Source of the DNA: Streptomyces sp. NRRL S-31
GTDB lineage: Bacteria > Actinomycetota > Actinomycetes > Streptomycetales > Streptomycetaceae
Direction of reading: 5' to 3'
Length of the DNA: 64,000 bases
NCBI RefSeq assembly: GCF_000718775.1
Contig: NZ_JOCB01000009.1
Coordinates: 124,001-188,000 of the forward strand
Below are positions 25,375 through 33,529 of this stretch, piece by piece. Position 1 is the stretch's first letter. Every line of letters begins with the position of its first letter. The position numbers were made by a program, and so were the translations under genes. Below the pieces are notes generated by a model. That model saw only the letters and a list, made by a program, of their open reading frames with translations. It had not been told where the DNA came from and did not search any database.

Positions 25375-25772
25375 ACCGCCGTGGCCTCCTCGGCCTCCCC
25401 GCCCGCCCGCGCGCCTCGGGACCGGCACGGGCACGGCTACCGCGGCGGCCGACTGGCCGCCGGGCCGCGGCGTCACCGGGCCGCGCCTCCGGCGGGTCGT
25501 GTCGCCGACGGGGCGCGGCCTTGCGGGACGGACCGGGGGCGAGCCGCGGACGCGTCCCGGATACCCGGATACGGCGCCGTCGCGGCGCGCGCGGCGGGAA
25601 GCCCGAGGAACCGGCCCGCCCGCCCGCGCGGCGCGAAGTCCGACGACCATCCCGCACCGCCCGCCCGCCGCGAACGCCGAGCGCGCCCAGGAACCGATAC
25701 CGGCCGCGCCCGCGCCCACCGACCCCACCCGGCACACCGCGCCCCGGCGGCCTCCGTGGAAGCGGGAACCCC
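25375..25772. other. Gene-free stretch
   Basis: About 400 bp between the reductase promoter and the VOC gene hold no believable coding region on either strand. The sequence is extremely GC-rich and low in complexity (CGG/GCC-rich). I looked for a decayed MerR gene, which would be expected here divergent from the reductase, and saw no recognisable helix-turn-helix remnant. Confidence 0.5.
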
Positions 25773-26165
25773 CTAGATCCCGGGCCGGTACCGCAAGGGG
25801 TGGTCCGACGGGATCTCCACCAGGACGATCCGCGTGCCGTCCGGGTCGGCGATCCACATCTCGACCAGGCCCCACGGCTCCTGCACCGGAGGCCGGACGA
25901 TCTCCACGCCCCGCGCCCGCAGCTCCTCGCACGCCGCCGTCGCGTCCTCGACCTGCAACCACAGCTGCACCGCCGGCGAGGCCGGCACGTCGGACCGGCC
26001 GGAGAGTTCCAGGAAGCCGCCGCCGAGGAAGTAGACCGTGCCGCGCTCGGGGCCGGTACCGAACTCGCGGTAGACGGACAGGCCGAGCCGCTCGCCGTAG
26101 AAGGCACGGGAGCGCTCCGGATCGGTGGGCCGGATCAGGGTCCGGCTGCTCAGTACATGCACCAT
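25773..26165 (-). CDS. VOC-family (glyoxalase/bleomycin-resistance fold) protein
   Basis: A 130-residue single-module VOC protein. RPTDPERSRAFYGERLGL is the classic first beta-alpha-beta, VYFLGGGFLELSG and VQLWLQVED are the core strands, and GLVEMWIADPDGTRIVLVE is the C-terminal strand with the metal-site Glu. VOC proteins include lyases, dioxygenases and antibiotic-binding proteins; nothing here selects between them. Monocistronic, with ATG at 26165, divergent from the GNAT gene. Confidence 0.8.
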   Translation of the reverse strand: MVHVLSSRTLIRPTDPERSRAFYGERLGLSVYREFGTGPERGTVYFLGGGFLELSGRSDVPASPAVQLWLQVEDATAACEELRARGVEIVRPPVQEPWGLVEMWIADPDGTRIVLVEIPSDHPLRYRPGI

Positions 26166-26236
26166 GCGGGGGGAGCCTAGCGGCAGCGTTACCCTCATCG
26201 GTGCCCCAGCCACGCCCGAGACGGGAGACCCCTGCC

Positions 26237-26773
26237 ATGGACACCGCCACCGGACTCACCTTCCGCGACGCCACCGACGCCGACGTGGACGTCCTCGTCG
26301 CGCTGATCGAGTCGGCGTACCGGGGCGACAGCAGCCGGGCCGGGTGGACCACCGAGGCGGACCTCCTGGAGGGGCAGCGGACCGACCCCGAGGGCGTACT
26401 GGCGGTGATCAAGGCGCCCGACAGCCGGTTGCTGGCCGTGGAGCAGGCCGGCCGCGTCGTCGCCTGCTGCCAGCTGGAGCACCGCGGCGACCACGCGTAC
26501 TTCGGCATGTTCGCGGTGAGCCCCGCCCTCCAGGGCGCGGGTCTCGGCAAGGCCGTCATGGCGGAGGCGGAGCGCCGGTGCCGTGAGACGTGGGGCGTCA
26601 CCGAGATGCGCATGACCGTGATCTCCGTGCGCGAGGACCTGATCGCCTGGTACGAGCGCCGCGGCTACCGCCGTACGGGAAAGACCTCCCCGTTCCCGTA
26701 CGGCGACGAGCGCTTCGGCATCCCGCGCCGCGCCGACCTGGAGTTCGAGCTGCTGGTCAAGACGCTCGCCTGA
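26237..26773 (+). CDS. GNAT-family N-acetyltransferase
   Basis: A 178-residue acetyltransferase. The acetyl-CoA-binding motif is VSPALQGAGLGKAVM (around residue 95), followed by the substrate-side strand and helix TVISVREDLIAWYERRGYRR. The ATG at 26237 is preceded by GGGAGA. It lies tail-to-tail with the glycerophosphodiesterase gene, only 15 bp apart. The acceptor substrate is unknown. Confidence 0.85.
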   Translation: MDTATGLTFRDATDADVDVLVALIESAYRGDSSRAGWTTEADLLEGQRTDPEGVLAVIKAPDSRLLAVEQAGRVVACCQLEHRGDHAYFGMFAVSPALQGAGLGKAVMAEAERRCRETWGVTEMRMTVISVREDLIAWYERRGYRRTGKTSPFPYGDERFGIPRRADLEFELLVKTLA

Positions 26774-26788
26774 GCGTCCCCGGCACCG

Positions 26789-27472
26789 TCACGCGGTGAA
26801 GCGGCCGGTGCGTTTGATCTCCGGGTAGTCGGTCGTCGCCCCGTCCAGTTCCAGGGCGCGCACCAGCCGCAGCTGGTCCTGGGTGTTGACCACCCAGCCG
26901 ATGATCCGCAGCCCGGACGCGCGCGCGTGCTCGACGGTCTCCAGGGTGAGCCGGCGGATGTTCAGACACACCGTCGCGGCACCCACCGCGACCGCGCGGT
27001 CCACCACGTCGGTGCCGTACCGGCTCGCGATCAGCGCGGTGCGCACGCCGGGCACCAGCCGCGCGATCTCGGCGACCGCCTCGTCGTGGAACGAGGAGAC
27101 CTCCACCCGCGTGGTCAGGTCCCGCGCGCGCATCACCTCGGCCAGCGCGCGCGCCGCCGCCACGTCCTTGATCTCGGCCTGCAACGGCGCGCGTACCGCC
27201 TCCAGCACCTCCTCGAACACCGGCACGCGCTCCCCGCGGCCCGCGTCCAGGGCACGCAGCTCCGCGAGGGTCTTCTCGGCGACCGGTCCGGAGCCGTCGG
27301 TCGTACGGTCCACCTCCGCATCGTGCATGACGACCAGGGCGCCGTCCTTGCTCAGGTGCAGATCGAGTTCGATCAGGTCCAGGCCGGCCCGCTGCGCGGC
27401 GAGGAAGGAACGGAGGGTGTTCTCGGGCTCGACGCCCATGACCCCGCGGTGACCGATGGTAAGGAAGTTCAA
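26789..27472 (-). CDS. Glycerophosphodiester phosphodiesterase family protein
   Basis: A 227-residue TIM-barrel enzyme. IGHRGVMGVEPENTLRSF (catalytic His/Arg and Glu) and ELDLHLSKDGALVVMHD (metal ligands and second His) are diagnostic; GWVVNTQDQLRLV is the C-terminal motif. It hydrolyses glycerophosphodiesters to glycerol-3-phosphate and an alcohol. No signal peptide is present, so it acts in the cytoplasm. The start is TTG 27472, the only position giving the family's normal N-terminus. Confidence 0.9.
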   Translation of the reverse strand: MNFLTIGHRGVMGVEPENTLRSFLAAQRAGLDLIELDLHLSKDGALVVMHDAEVDRTTDGSGPVAEKTLAELRALDAGRGERVPVFEEVLEAVRAPLQAEIKDVAAARALAEVMRARDLTTRVEVSSFHDEAVAEIARLVPGVRTALIASRYGTDVVDRAVAVGAATVCLNIRRLTLETVEHARASGLRIIGWVVNTQDQLRLVRALELDGATTDYPEIKRTGRFTA

Positions 27473-27877
27473 GGTTCAACTCGCTTCCGTCGACGGCGGA
27501 TCGGCGACGCGCGGACCGACGGACCCGTGCGGGACGTCGTCGTCCACGCGGCAAGGCCGCAGCCTAATGGCCGTGCCGAGCGTTGAACCCGTGGCTGCGC
27601 CGGGCATTCGGGGACCGGGGCAAGTGCCCGTTGGCCGGTATGCGTCCTGGCTGTCACCCTCCCGTGGGCGAGTCCTCCACGCCCTTGACCGACCGGACCG
27701 CCGCCGCGCGAGCGTTCCGGGCCGTTGGCGGAAGTGAGCGCCGTCACGGTTTGCCACAGGAAAAACATCGGTGACCAAGGGGATCGACAGAATAATTTCC
27801 CGAGCAAGCTCTTGCTGGGAGAAACCGGGTATGCATACGGTGTCCATACGCGAGGTTCTCCCGTGGAGGATGGGGTC
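27473..27877. promoter_or_regulatory. Intergenic region with promoter of the DUF6421 operon
   Basis: About 400 bp without a gene. Near its right end TTGCTG (27812-27817) and TACGGT (27836-27841) are separated by 18 bp and form a good candidate promoter. The perfect palindrome GTATGCATAC (27829-27838) overlaps the -10, as a repressor site would. Just upstream, AGCAAG-CTC-TTGCT can form a small hairpin. The region left of 27700 shows nothing recognisable. Confidence 0.55.
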
Positions 27878-29275
27878 ATGACGGAAATTCTTGTGCAGGC
27901 GACCGCGGAGGAGCAGGTTCCTTCGCTGACCAGGGTGGTTGAGCATCCGGCCTGGACCGTGCTCAAGGATGCCGTGGAGCAGATCCGGCCATGGCAGGCG
28001 AAGGACGGATCGATAGACCTCGACGCCGAGGGGGCCCCGTCGCGGGCCGAGGCCGTGGCGGCCGTCGAGCGTGTCGCCGGCGCCGTCGAGCGGCTCTCCC
28101 CGCTGCTCCCGCACGACACCGCCTACCACCAGGCCCTCGTGAAGGACCTGCGCCGCTGGGCCGAGGGCGGCTTCGCGGTCCCGGACTTCCTGGACTCCCT
28201 GCTGGCCTTCCAGCCCGCTGCGAACCGCGCGGACGGCCTCCAGCACCTGGTCGTCTTCCCGATGTACACGCAGAACGGCAATCCGGACCGCAACCTGGAG
28301 GCGGTCGTGCTGCGCATGGTCTGGCCGGACTGGCTGGCCGAGCTGGAGCGCACCCGCTACGACAACCCGCTGTTCTGCGGCATCACCTTCGAGGACTTCA
28401 CCTCCGGCTACGACACCAACTCCGCCGTCCTCTTCCCGGAGACCATCGCCGTCCGTGAGGCGCCGGAACGTTTCTCCTGGGGTGGCATCTTCTGCGACCG
28501 CGAGGCCGCCCGCTTCCGCCGGGTCACCGAGGCCGCCGTCGACATCCTGGGCCTGGAGCTGCCCGAGGACATCGCCGCGATGGTCCACGACCAGAAGCGC
28601 TGCGAAGAGGCCTTCGTGCTCTGGGACATGGTGCACGACCGCACCCACAGCCACGGCGACCTGCCGTTCGACCCGTTCATGATCAAGCAGCGCCAGCCGT
28701 TCTGGATGTACGGCCTGGAGGAGCTGCGCTGCGACCTCACCGCCTTCAAGGAGGCCGTGAAGCTCCAGGCGGACGGCGTTCCGCAGGCTCGTGACGTGCA
28801 GTACGCGGTGCTCTTCGACCGCATGTTCCGCTTCCCGGTCACCGGCGACCGCACCCGCAACTACGACGGCCTCGGCGGCCAGCTGCTCTTCGCCTACCTG
28901 CACAAGCACGACGTCGTCCGCTGGACGGACAACAAGCTCTCCATCGACTGGGAGCGCGCCCCGCAGGTCACCAACCAGCTGTGCGCCGAGATCGAGGGCC
29001 TCTACAAGGACGGCATCGACCGCCCGAAGCTGGTCCACTGGTTCGCCGGCTACGAGCTGGTCTCCGCCTACCTCTCCCCGCACCCCGGCTCCAAGTGGGC
29101 AAAGGGTCCGGACGCCCTGGACATGACCCTGCCGCCGCGCAAGCTCGTGGACGACGTGCTTCCGGACGAGTTTCCGCTCAGCATGTTCTATGAGGCATTG
29201 TCGAAGAAACTGAAGAACGTGATCGCCTCCACGAAGGGCATCACCGCGGCGGGCGCCGCGCGGCTCGCCGCGTGA
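27878..29275 (+). CDS. DUF6421-family protein
   Basis: A 465-residue soluble protein of the actinobacterial DUF6421 family as I recall it. The conserved heart is FVLWDMVHDRTHSHGDLPFD (about residue 245), with several His/Asp that could bind a metal, followed by FMIKQRQPFWMYGLEELRCD. HLVVFPMYTQNGNPDRNLEA is a second strongly conserved-looking block. No function is established. GGAGGATGGGGTC precedes ATG 27878. It leads an operon with an SDR and a threonine-aldolase-like PLP enzyme (37-bp gap, then a 4-bp overlap), implying a small-molecule pathway. Confidence 0.8.
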   Translation: MTEILVQATAEEQVPSLTRVVEHPAWTVLKDAVEQIRPWQAKDGSIDLDAEGAPSRAEAVAAVERVAGAVERLSPLLPHDTAYHQALVKDLRRWAEGGFAVPDFLDSLLAFQPAANRADGLQHLVVFPMYTQNGNPDRNLEAVVLRMVWPDWLAELERTRYDNPLFCGITFEDFTSGYDTNSAVLFPETIAVREAPERFSWGGIFCDREAARFRRVTEAAVDILGLELPEDIAAMVHDQKRCEEAFVLWDMVHDRTHSHGDLPFDPFMIKQRQPFWMYGLEELRCDLTAFKEAVKLQADGVPQARDVQYAVLFDRMFRFPVTGDRTRNYDGLGGQLLFAYLHKHDVVRWTDNKLSIDWERAPQVTNQLCAEIEGLYKDGIDRPKLVHWFAGYELVSAYLSPHPGSKWAKGPDALDMTLPPRKLVDDVLPDEFPLSMFYEALSKKLKNVIASTKGITAAGAARLAA

Positions 29276-29313
29276 GCGACGGCCTTCAGAACAGGGTTCA
29301 AGAGGGGAAGAAC

Positions 29314-30063
29314 ATGGTGGGGAACAGGTCTCTCAGTGGTGCGGTGATCGCGGTGGCCGGCGCGGGCGGTCCCGCCGGGCACGCCACGCTGGTCCGGCTC
29401 GCCGAGGCGGGCGCGGTAGTCGTCGGCGCCGACAACAACCCCGAGCGCCTGGCGGAGGCCGTCGACGCGGCCCGCTACGCCGGCGGCGGTGCCACGGTCA
29501 CCGGCGAGACCGTCGACCTGCTCGACCTGGGGTCCTCGCGCGACTGGGCCGCGCGTATCGAGAAGGACCACGGCCGGATCGACGGTGTGGTCCACCTCGT
29601 GGGCGGCTGGCGCGGCAGCGCCGGCTTCGCCGAGACCGACCTCGCCGACTGGGACCTGCTGGAGAAGCTGCTCGTCCGCACCGTCCAGCACACCTCCCTC
29701 GCCTTCTTCGACGCCCTCCAGCGCAGCGACCGCGGCCGGTACGTGCTCATCAGCGCCGCCGGCGCGTCGAAGCCGACCGCGGGCAACGCGGCGTACTCCG
29801 CGGCCAAGGCCGCGGCGGAGGCCTGGACGCTCGCGATGGCCGACGGCTTCCGCAAGGCCGGGGGCGAGTCGGGCCCGCGCTCGGCGGCTGCGATCCTGGT
29901 GGTCAAGGCGCTGGTGCACGACGCGATGCGCGCCGAACGCCCCAACGCGAAGTTCGCGGGCTTCACGGACGTCAAGGACCTGGCCGAGGCCGTCGAGAAC
30001 GTCTGGCACAAGCCCGCCGCCGAAGTGAACGGAAACCGTCTGTGGCTGACCGAGAAGCCGTGA
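29314..30063 (+). CDS. SDR-family NAD(P)-dependent oxidoreductase
   Basis: A 249-residue short-chain dehydrogenase. The dinucleotide motif is GAGGPAG at residues 16-22, a variant of TGxxxGxG. VVHLVGGWRG replaces the usual NNAG, and YSAAK (NAAYSAAKAAAEAWTLAM) provides the catalytic Tyr and Lys. The atypical NNAG and glycine motifs place it in a divergent SDR group. AGGGGAAG precedes ATG 29314. The stop overlaps the start of the next gene (GTGA), so translation is coupled. Confidence 0.85.
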   Translation: MVGNRSLSGAVIAVAGAGGPAGHATLVRLAEAGAVVVGADNNPERLAEAVDAARYAGGGATVTGETVDLLDLGSSRDWAARIEKDHGRIDGVVHLVGGWRGSAGFAETDLADWDLLEKLLVRTVQHTSLAFFDALQRSDRGRYVLISAAGASKPTAGNAAYSAAKAAAEAWTLAMADGFRKAGGESGPRSAAAILVVKALVHDAMRAERPNAKFAGFTDVKDLAEAVENVWHKPAAEVNGNRLWLTEKP

Positions 30064-31130
30064 ACCACGCCGAGACCGACGCGCACCGCCATCACGACCC
30101 GCGCGTCCGCGGCTTCGCCAGCGACAACTACGCCGGAGCCCACCCCGAGGTGCTGGCCGCCCTGGCCCTGGCCAACGGCGGCCACCAGGTGGCGTACGGC
30201 GAGGACGACTACACCGAGCACCTCCAGGGCATCATCCGCGGCCACTTCGGTGCCACCGCGGAGGCCTTCCCGGTCTTCAACGGCACGGGCGCCAACGTGG
30301 TGGCGCTCCAGGCCGTCACCGACCGCTGGGGCGCGGTGATCTGCGCCGAGAGCGCGCACATCAACGTGGACGAGGGCGGTGCGCCCGAGCACATGGCCGG
30401 GCTGAAGCTGCTCACCGTGCCCACGCCCGACGGCAAGCTCACCCCGGAGCTGATCGACCGGCAGGCCTGGGGCTGGGAGGACGAGCACCGGGCCATGCCG
30501 CAGGTGGTGTCGATCACCCAGTCCACCGAGCTGGGCACCCTCTACACGCCCGAGGAGATCCGCGCGATCTGCGAGCACGCCCACGCGCACGGCATGCGGG
30601 TGCACCTGGACGGCTCCCGGATAGCCAACGCAGCCGCCTCCCTGGGCGTGCCCATGCGGACGTTCACCGCCGACGCCGGCGTGGACATCCTCTCGCTGGG
30701 CGGCACGAAGAACGGCGCGGTGTTCGGCGAGGCGGTCGTCGTCATCGACCAGGACGCGGTGCGGAACATGAAGCACCTGCGGAAGATGTCGATGCAGCTG
30801 GCCTCCAAGATGCGCTTCGTCTCCGTGCAGCTGGAGGCCCTGCTCGCCAAGGACCTGTGGCTGCGCAACGCCCGCCACGCGAACGAGATGGCCCAGCGGC
30901 TCGCCGAGGGCGTCCGCGCGGTGCACGGCGTGGAGATCGTCCACCCGGTCCAGGCCAACGCCGTCTTCGCCCGGCTGCCGCACGACGTGGCCGAGCGGCT
31001 GCGCGAGCGGTTCCGGTTCTACTTCTGGGACGAGTCCGCCGGTGTGGTGCGCTGGATGTGCTCCTTCGACACCACGGAGGACGACGTCGACACGTTCGTG
31101 GCCGCCCTGAAGGAAGAGATGGCCCACTGA
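30060..31130 (+). CDS. Threonine-aldolase / beta-eliminating-lyase family PLP enzyme
   Basis: A 356-residue fold-type I PLP enzyme. FASDNYAGAHPEVLAAL is the N-terminal motif, FNGTGANVVALQA the PLP phosphate site, VHLDGSRIANAA the Asp that pairs with the pyridine nitrogen, and SLGGTKNGAVFG contains the Schiff-base Lys. Family members cleave L-threonine or L-allo-threonine to glycine and acetaldehyde, or related beta-hydroxy amino acids. It is co-translated with the SDR (GTG 30060 overlaps TGA), suggesting they act on the same compound, for example a beta-hydroxy amino acid and its oxidised form. Confidence 0.85.
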   Translation: MNHAETDAHRHHDPRVRGFASDNYAGAHPEVLAALALANGGHQVAYGEDDYTEHLQGIIRGHFGATAEAFPVFNGTGANVVALQAVTDRWGAVICAESAHINVDEGGAPEHMAGLKLLTVPTPDGKLTPELIDRQAWGWEDEHRAMPQVVSITQSTELGTLYTPEEIRAICEHAHAHGMRVHLDGSRIANAAASLGVPMRTFTADAGVDILSLGGTKNGAVFGEAVVVIDQDAVRNMKHLRKMSMQLASKMRFVSVQLEALLAKDLWLRNARHANEMAQRLAEGVRAVHGVEIVHPVQANAVFARLPHDVAERLRERFRFYFWDESAGVVRWMCSFDTTEDDVDTFVAALKEEMAH

Positions 31131-31138
31131 CACGCGCT

Positions 31139-31200
31139 TATGCATAGGTATGCGGTCACCTGAAAAATCATTGACGCTCGGGTGATCGTATTCCTATGCT
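31139..31200 (+). promoter_or_regulatory. Promoter and palindrome of the transglutaminase-like gene
   Basis: TTGACG (31171-31176) and TATGCT (31195-31200), spaced 18 bp, form one of the best sigma-70-like promoters in the window. The start ATG at 31209 is close enough for a leaderless transcript. TATGCATA (31139-31146) repeats the 8-bp palindrome core found in the DUF6421 promoter at 27830-27837, hinting at a shared regulator. Confidence 0.6.
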
Positions 31201-31208
31201 CTGCGGGC

Positions 31209-31799
31209 ATGGAGCCGATCCAGAACACAGCGGATCTTTCGGCCTACTTGGCCGCCGACGAGGCCGTCGACCACCATCACCCAGTGGTCCGCGAGACGGC
31301 CGCCCGCCTTGCCGTAGAGGTCGCCGACTCGTATGAATATGCGAGGGCCGCCTATGAGTTCGTCCGGGACGCCATCCCGCACTCCGCGGACTCGGGCGAC
31401 CTCCGCGTCCCCTGGCGCGCCTCCGACGTGCTGACCCTGCGCACGGGCGTCTGCCACGCCAAGTCCCATGCCCTGGCCGCTCTGTTGCGGGCCGAGGACA
31501 TCCCGACCGCCCTGTGCTACCAGCACCTCATCGACGACGGGGGCCGACGCGTGGTCCACGGGCTGGTCGCCGTCCGCTTCCATGGTGCCTGGCACCGGCA
31601 GGACCCCCGTGGCAACAAGCCGGGCGTCGACGCCCGGTTCTCCCTGGACGGCGAGCGGCTGGCCTGGGTACCGGACCCCGCCGCCGGGGAGGCGGACCAT
31701 CCCGTTCTGTACGCCGAGCCCCATCCGGCCGTCCTCGCCGCCCTGCGCGCCGCCCCCGACCGGGCGCACCTGAGCCGGACCCTTCCGGACAGCCTCTGA
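31209..31799 (+). CDS. Transglutaminase-like domain protein
   Basis: A 196-residue protein with the transglutaminase/cysteine-protease core: TLRTGVCHAKSHALAALLRA carries the catalytic Cys (near residue 80), HGLVAVRFHGAWHRQDPRGN the His and WHRQDPR the Asp. The preceding AYEFVRDAIPHSAD matches bacterial transglutaminase-like proteins, which are usually hydrolases or cross-linkers. No signal peptide. It has its own promoter just after the DUF6421-SDR-aldolase operon and shares the TATGCATA motif with it. Confidence 0.85.
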   Translation: MEPIQNTADLSAYLAADEAVDHHHPVVRETAARLAVEVADSYEYARAAYEFVRDAIPHSADSGDLRVPWRASDVLTLRTGVCHAKSHALAALLRAEDIPTALCYQHLIDDGGRRVVHGLVAVRFHGAWHRQDPRGNKPGVDARFSLDGERLAWVPDPAAGEADHPVLYAEPHPAVLAALRAAPDRAHLSRTLPDSL

Positions 31800-31870
31800 A
31801 GCGCGGCCGGTGGACCGGGCGGGCGGCGGCCCGGTCGCCCGGGGCGGAGGTCCGCCCGGAATCCCGGCCC

Positions 31871-31930
31871 AGGTCCTGGCGTCGCACTCCCGCCGTCCGC
31901 CCGGACGGCGGGAGTGCGACGCCAGGACCT
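31871..31930. repeat. Perfect 60-bp palindrome derived from family B element ends
   Basis: The left arm, 31871-31899, and the right arm, 31902-31930, are perfect 29-bp inverted copies around a 2-base centre. Each arm contains CCTGGCGTCGCACTCCCGCC, differing in a few positions from the family B terminus CCTGTCGTCAGACTCCCGCC. It is best read as two element ends fused after internal deletion. It lies between convergent genes, where its RNA hairpin could terminate transcription from both sides. Confidence 0.85.
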
Positions 31931-31943
31931 GGTGCCGTCGGCC

Positions 31944-32672
31944 TCAGTGCGCCTCGGCCGCGCGCAGTTGTTCGACCGTCGGCGCCGCGCCGCCCAGGTG
32001 CGCGGGCAGCCACCAGGAGTCCTCCAGACCCCTGGGCCGCCCCGGGTAGGCGCGCTGGGCGGCGTCCAGGAGTTCCTGGACGCGCTCGCGCAGCCGCCGG
32101 GTGATGGCACCGGCGTACTGGTCCCGGGGTGCCTCCACCGCCTCGCCTACGCGGATGGTGACGGGCAGGTGGCTGCGCCTGAAGTTGCGGGGGTGCCCCT
32201 TCGTCCAGAGCCGCTGCGTGCCCCACACCGCCATCGGGATCAGCGGGACGCCCGCCTCCTGGGCCAGCCGGGCCGCACCGGACTTGAAGCTCTTCAGCGT
32301 GAACGACTGCGAGATCGTGGCCTCCGGGAACACCCCGATGACCTCACCGGAGCGCAGCGAGCCCAGCGCGTGCTCGTACGCCGCCTCGCCCTGCGCGCGG
32401 TTCACCGGGATGTGCTTCATCCCGCGCATGAGTGGCCCGGAGATCCGGTGCCGGAAGACGGACTCCTTCGCCATGAAGCGCACCAGGCGCTTCTGCGGCA
32501 GCGCGGCCAGACCGTTGAAGATGAAGTCCAGATAGCTGATGTGATTGCTCACCAGCACGGCGCCGCCCGAGCGCGGGATGTTCTCCGACCCCTGGCAGTC
32601 GATCCTCAGGTCCCAGACCTTGAACATCGTCTTGGCGAAACCGATGACGGGACGGTAGACCAGCTCTGCCAT
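31944..32672 (-). CDS. Lysophospholipid / 1-acylglycerol-3-phosphate acyltransferase (PlsC family)
   Basis: A 242-residue PlsC-type acyltransferase. NHISYLD (H-x4-D, about residue 43) is the catalytic motif I. FMAKESVFRHRISGPLMRGM is the region around motif II, VFPEATIS is motif III and AGVPLIPMAVWG is motif IV. It transfers an acyl chain to lysophosphatidate or a similar acceptor at the membrane surface. Monocistronic. The upstream 320 bp contain its promoter and that of the thioredoxin gene. Confidence 0.9.
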   Translation of the reverse strand: MAELVYRPVIGFAKTMFKVWDLRIDCQGSENIPRSGGAVLVSNHISYLDFIFNGLAALPQKRLVRFMAKESVFRHRISGPLMRGMKHIPVNRAQGEAAYEHALGSLRSGEVIGVFPEATISQSFTLKSFKSGAARLAQEAGVPLIPMAVWGTQRLWTKGHPRNFRRSHLPVTIRVGEAVEAPRDQYAGAITRRLRERVQELLDAAQRAYPGRPRGLEDSWWLPAHLGGAAPTVEQLRAAEAH

Positions 32673-32994
32673 GGGCGGGGCGGACCCTTTCTGCTCTGCT
32701 CGGGGAAGGGGCTCCCGGCGGGAAAGTTACGCAGCCGTAGGTTTACGGCGTCTCGCAGATCGTGCCCGAGAAACGAACCGGGAGCCAGCCCTGGCGCCTC
32801 GCGGCGGCGAGATCCTCGTCACGTCGGCCTACATCCCACCTCGGATAGCTAAATCCCCTTTCCTCTGCCCCGAGGCGCCGACGGGAATCTTCGCGGCCCC
32901 GTGACCGCTGCTATGGGGGAAGACCGGACCGGTGGCGCTCCCCGACGGGTGCCCGCCGTGGACAAGCCGCGCGCGCGGCGGAACGGGAGAGCGG
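32673..32994. promoter_or_regulatory. Divergent intergenic region, PlsC / thioredoxin
   Basis: About 320 bp between divergent genes. It contains a near-repeat ACGCAGCCGTAGG...TTTACGGCGT around 32728-32751 and an AT-richer patch GGATAGCTAAAT (32845-32856) that could be a -10 element for the rightward gene. No gene is convincing. A short reading frame starting GTG 32901 ends in Arg/Gly-rich sequence resembling the region before the thioredoxin domain in relatives. Confidence 0.35.
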
Positions 32995-33321
32995 GTGCAC
33001 GGGCGGGACGACGGCAAGCGGCTCGGGGTGGCCGAACTCGGCGCCGAACTGGGGGAGCGCGCCACCCTGGTGCAGTTCTCCAGCGCCTTCTGCGCGCCCT
33101 GCCGGGCCACCCGGCGGGTGCTCGGCGAGGTCGCCGGGATGGTCCCGGGCGTGACCCACGTCGAGATCGACGCGGAGGCCCATCTGGACCTCGTGCGGGC
33201 GCTGGAGATCCTCAAGACGCCCACCGTCCTGGTCCTGGACGCCTGCGGAAGGGTGGTGCGGCGCGCCACCGGACAGCCGCGCAAGGCCGACGTCATCGCG
33301 GCCCTGGCAGCGGCCGTGTGA
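32995..33321 (+). CDS. Thioredoxin-family protein
   Basis: A 108-residue thioredoxin fold with the redox pair at Cys33/Cys36 (FSSAFCAPCRATRR), the cis-proline loop in LKTPTVLVLD, and a normal C-terminal helix (ADVIAALAAAV). GTG 32995 is chosen because GGGAG stands about six bases upstream. Close relatives, as I remember them, carry an N-terminal membrane anchor before the RDDGKRLG sequence; none is encoded in frame here, so this copy seems soluble. In-frame GTG 32932 would add only a low-complexity 21-residue extension. Confidence 0.75.
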   Translation: MHGRDDGKRLGVAELGAELGERATLVQFSSAFCAPCRATRRVLGEVAGMVPGVTHVEIDAEAHLDLVRALEILKTPTVLVLDACGRVVRRATGQPRKADVIAALAAAV

Positions 33322-33368
33322 ACGGCCGCGAGGGGGCCGCGCCTTCGTTTCCGCCCCCCGGAACCCGC

Positions 33369-33401
33369 TTGACTGTACGTCCCACCTATCGTCAGTCTGA
33401 C
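33369..33401 (+). promoter_or_regulatory. Promoter/operator of the leader peptide-flavin reductase unit
   Basis: TTGACT (33369-33374) is a good -35 hexamer. GTCAG-T-CTGAC (33391-33401) is a perfect 11-bp palindrome where the -10 should be, and the leader peptide ATG follows at 33405. A repressor bound at the palindrome would block transcription. The exact -10 is not clear (CAGTCT at 33393-33398 is one option). Confidence 0.5.
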
Positions 33402-33404
33402 CGT

Positions 33405-33485
33405 ATGCCGACCGAACTCCTTCTCTACGGGCGGGTCCACATCGACCTCGCCCGCACCGCGAGCGCGCGCTGTCCCGTCCGTTGA
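33405..33485 (+). CDS. Putative cysteine-responsive leader peptide (26 aa)
   Basis: A 26-codon reading frame, MPTELLLYGRVHIDLARTAS then ARCPVR, ends at TGA 33483-33485, 44 bp before the flavin reductase start. The pattern R-x-H-x-D-L-x-R...S-A-x-C-P-x-R is the one I know from actinobacterial leader peptides in front of sulfur-assimilation operons, where a Cys codon near the end (Cys23 here) is thought to let ribosome stalling sense cysteine supply. Its presence ties the flavin reductase to sulfur metabolism. Translation is unproven. Confidence 0.7.
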   Translation: MPTELLLYGRVHIDLARTASARCPVR

Positions 33486-33529
33486 GCACCCGCGACCCCG
33501 CTCGTGACCTCCGGCAGAAGGACACCTCC

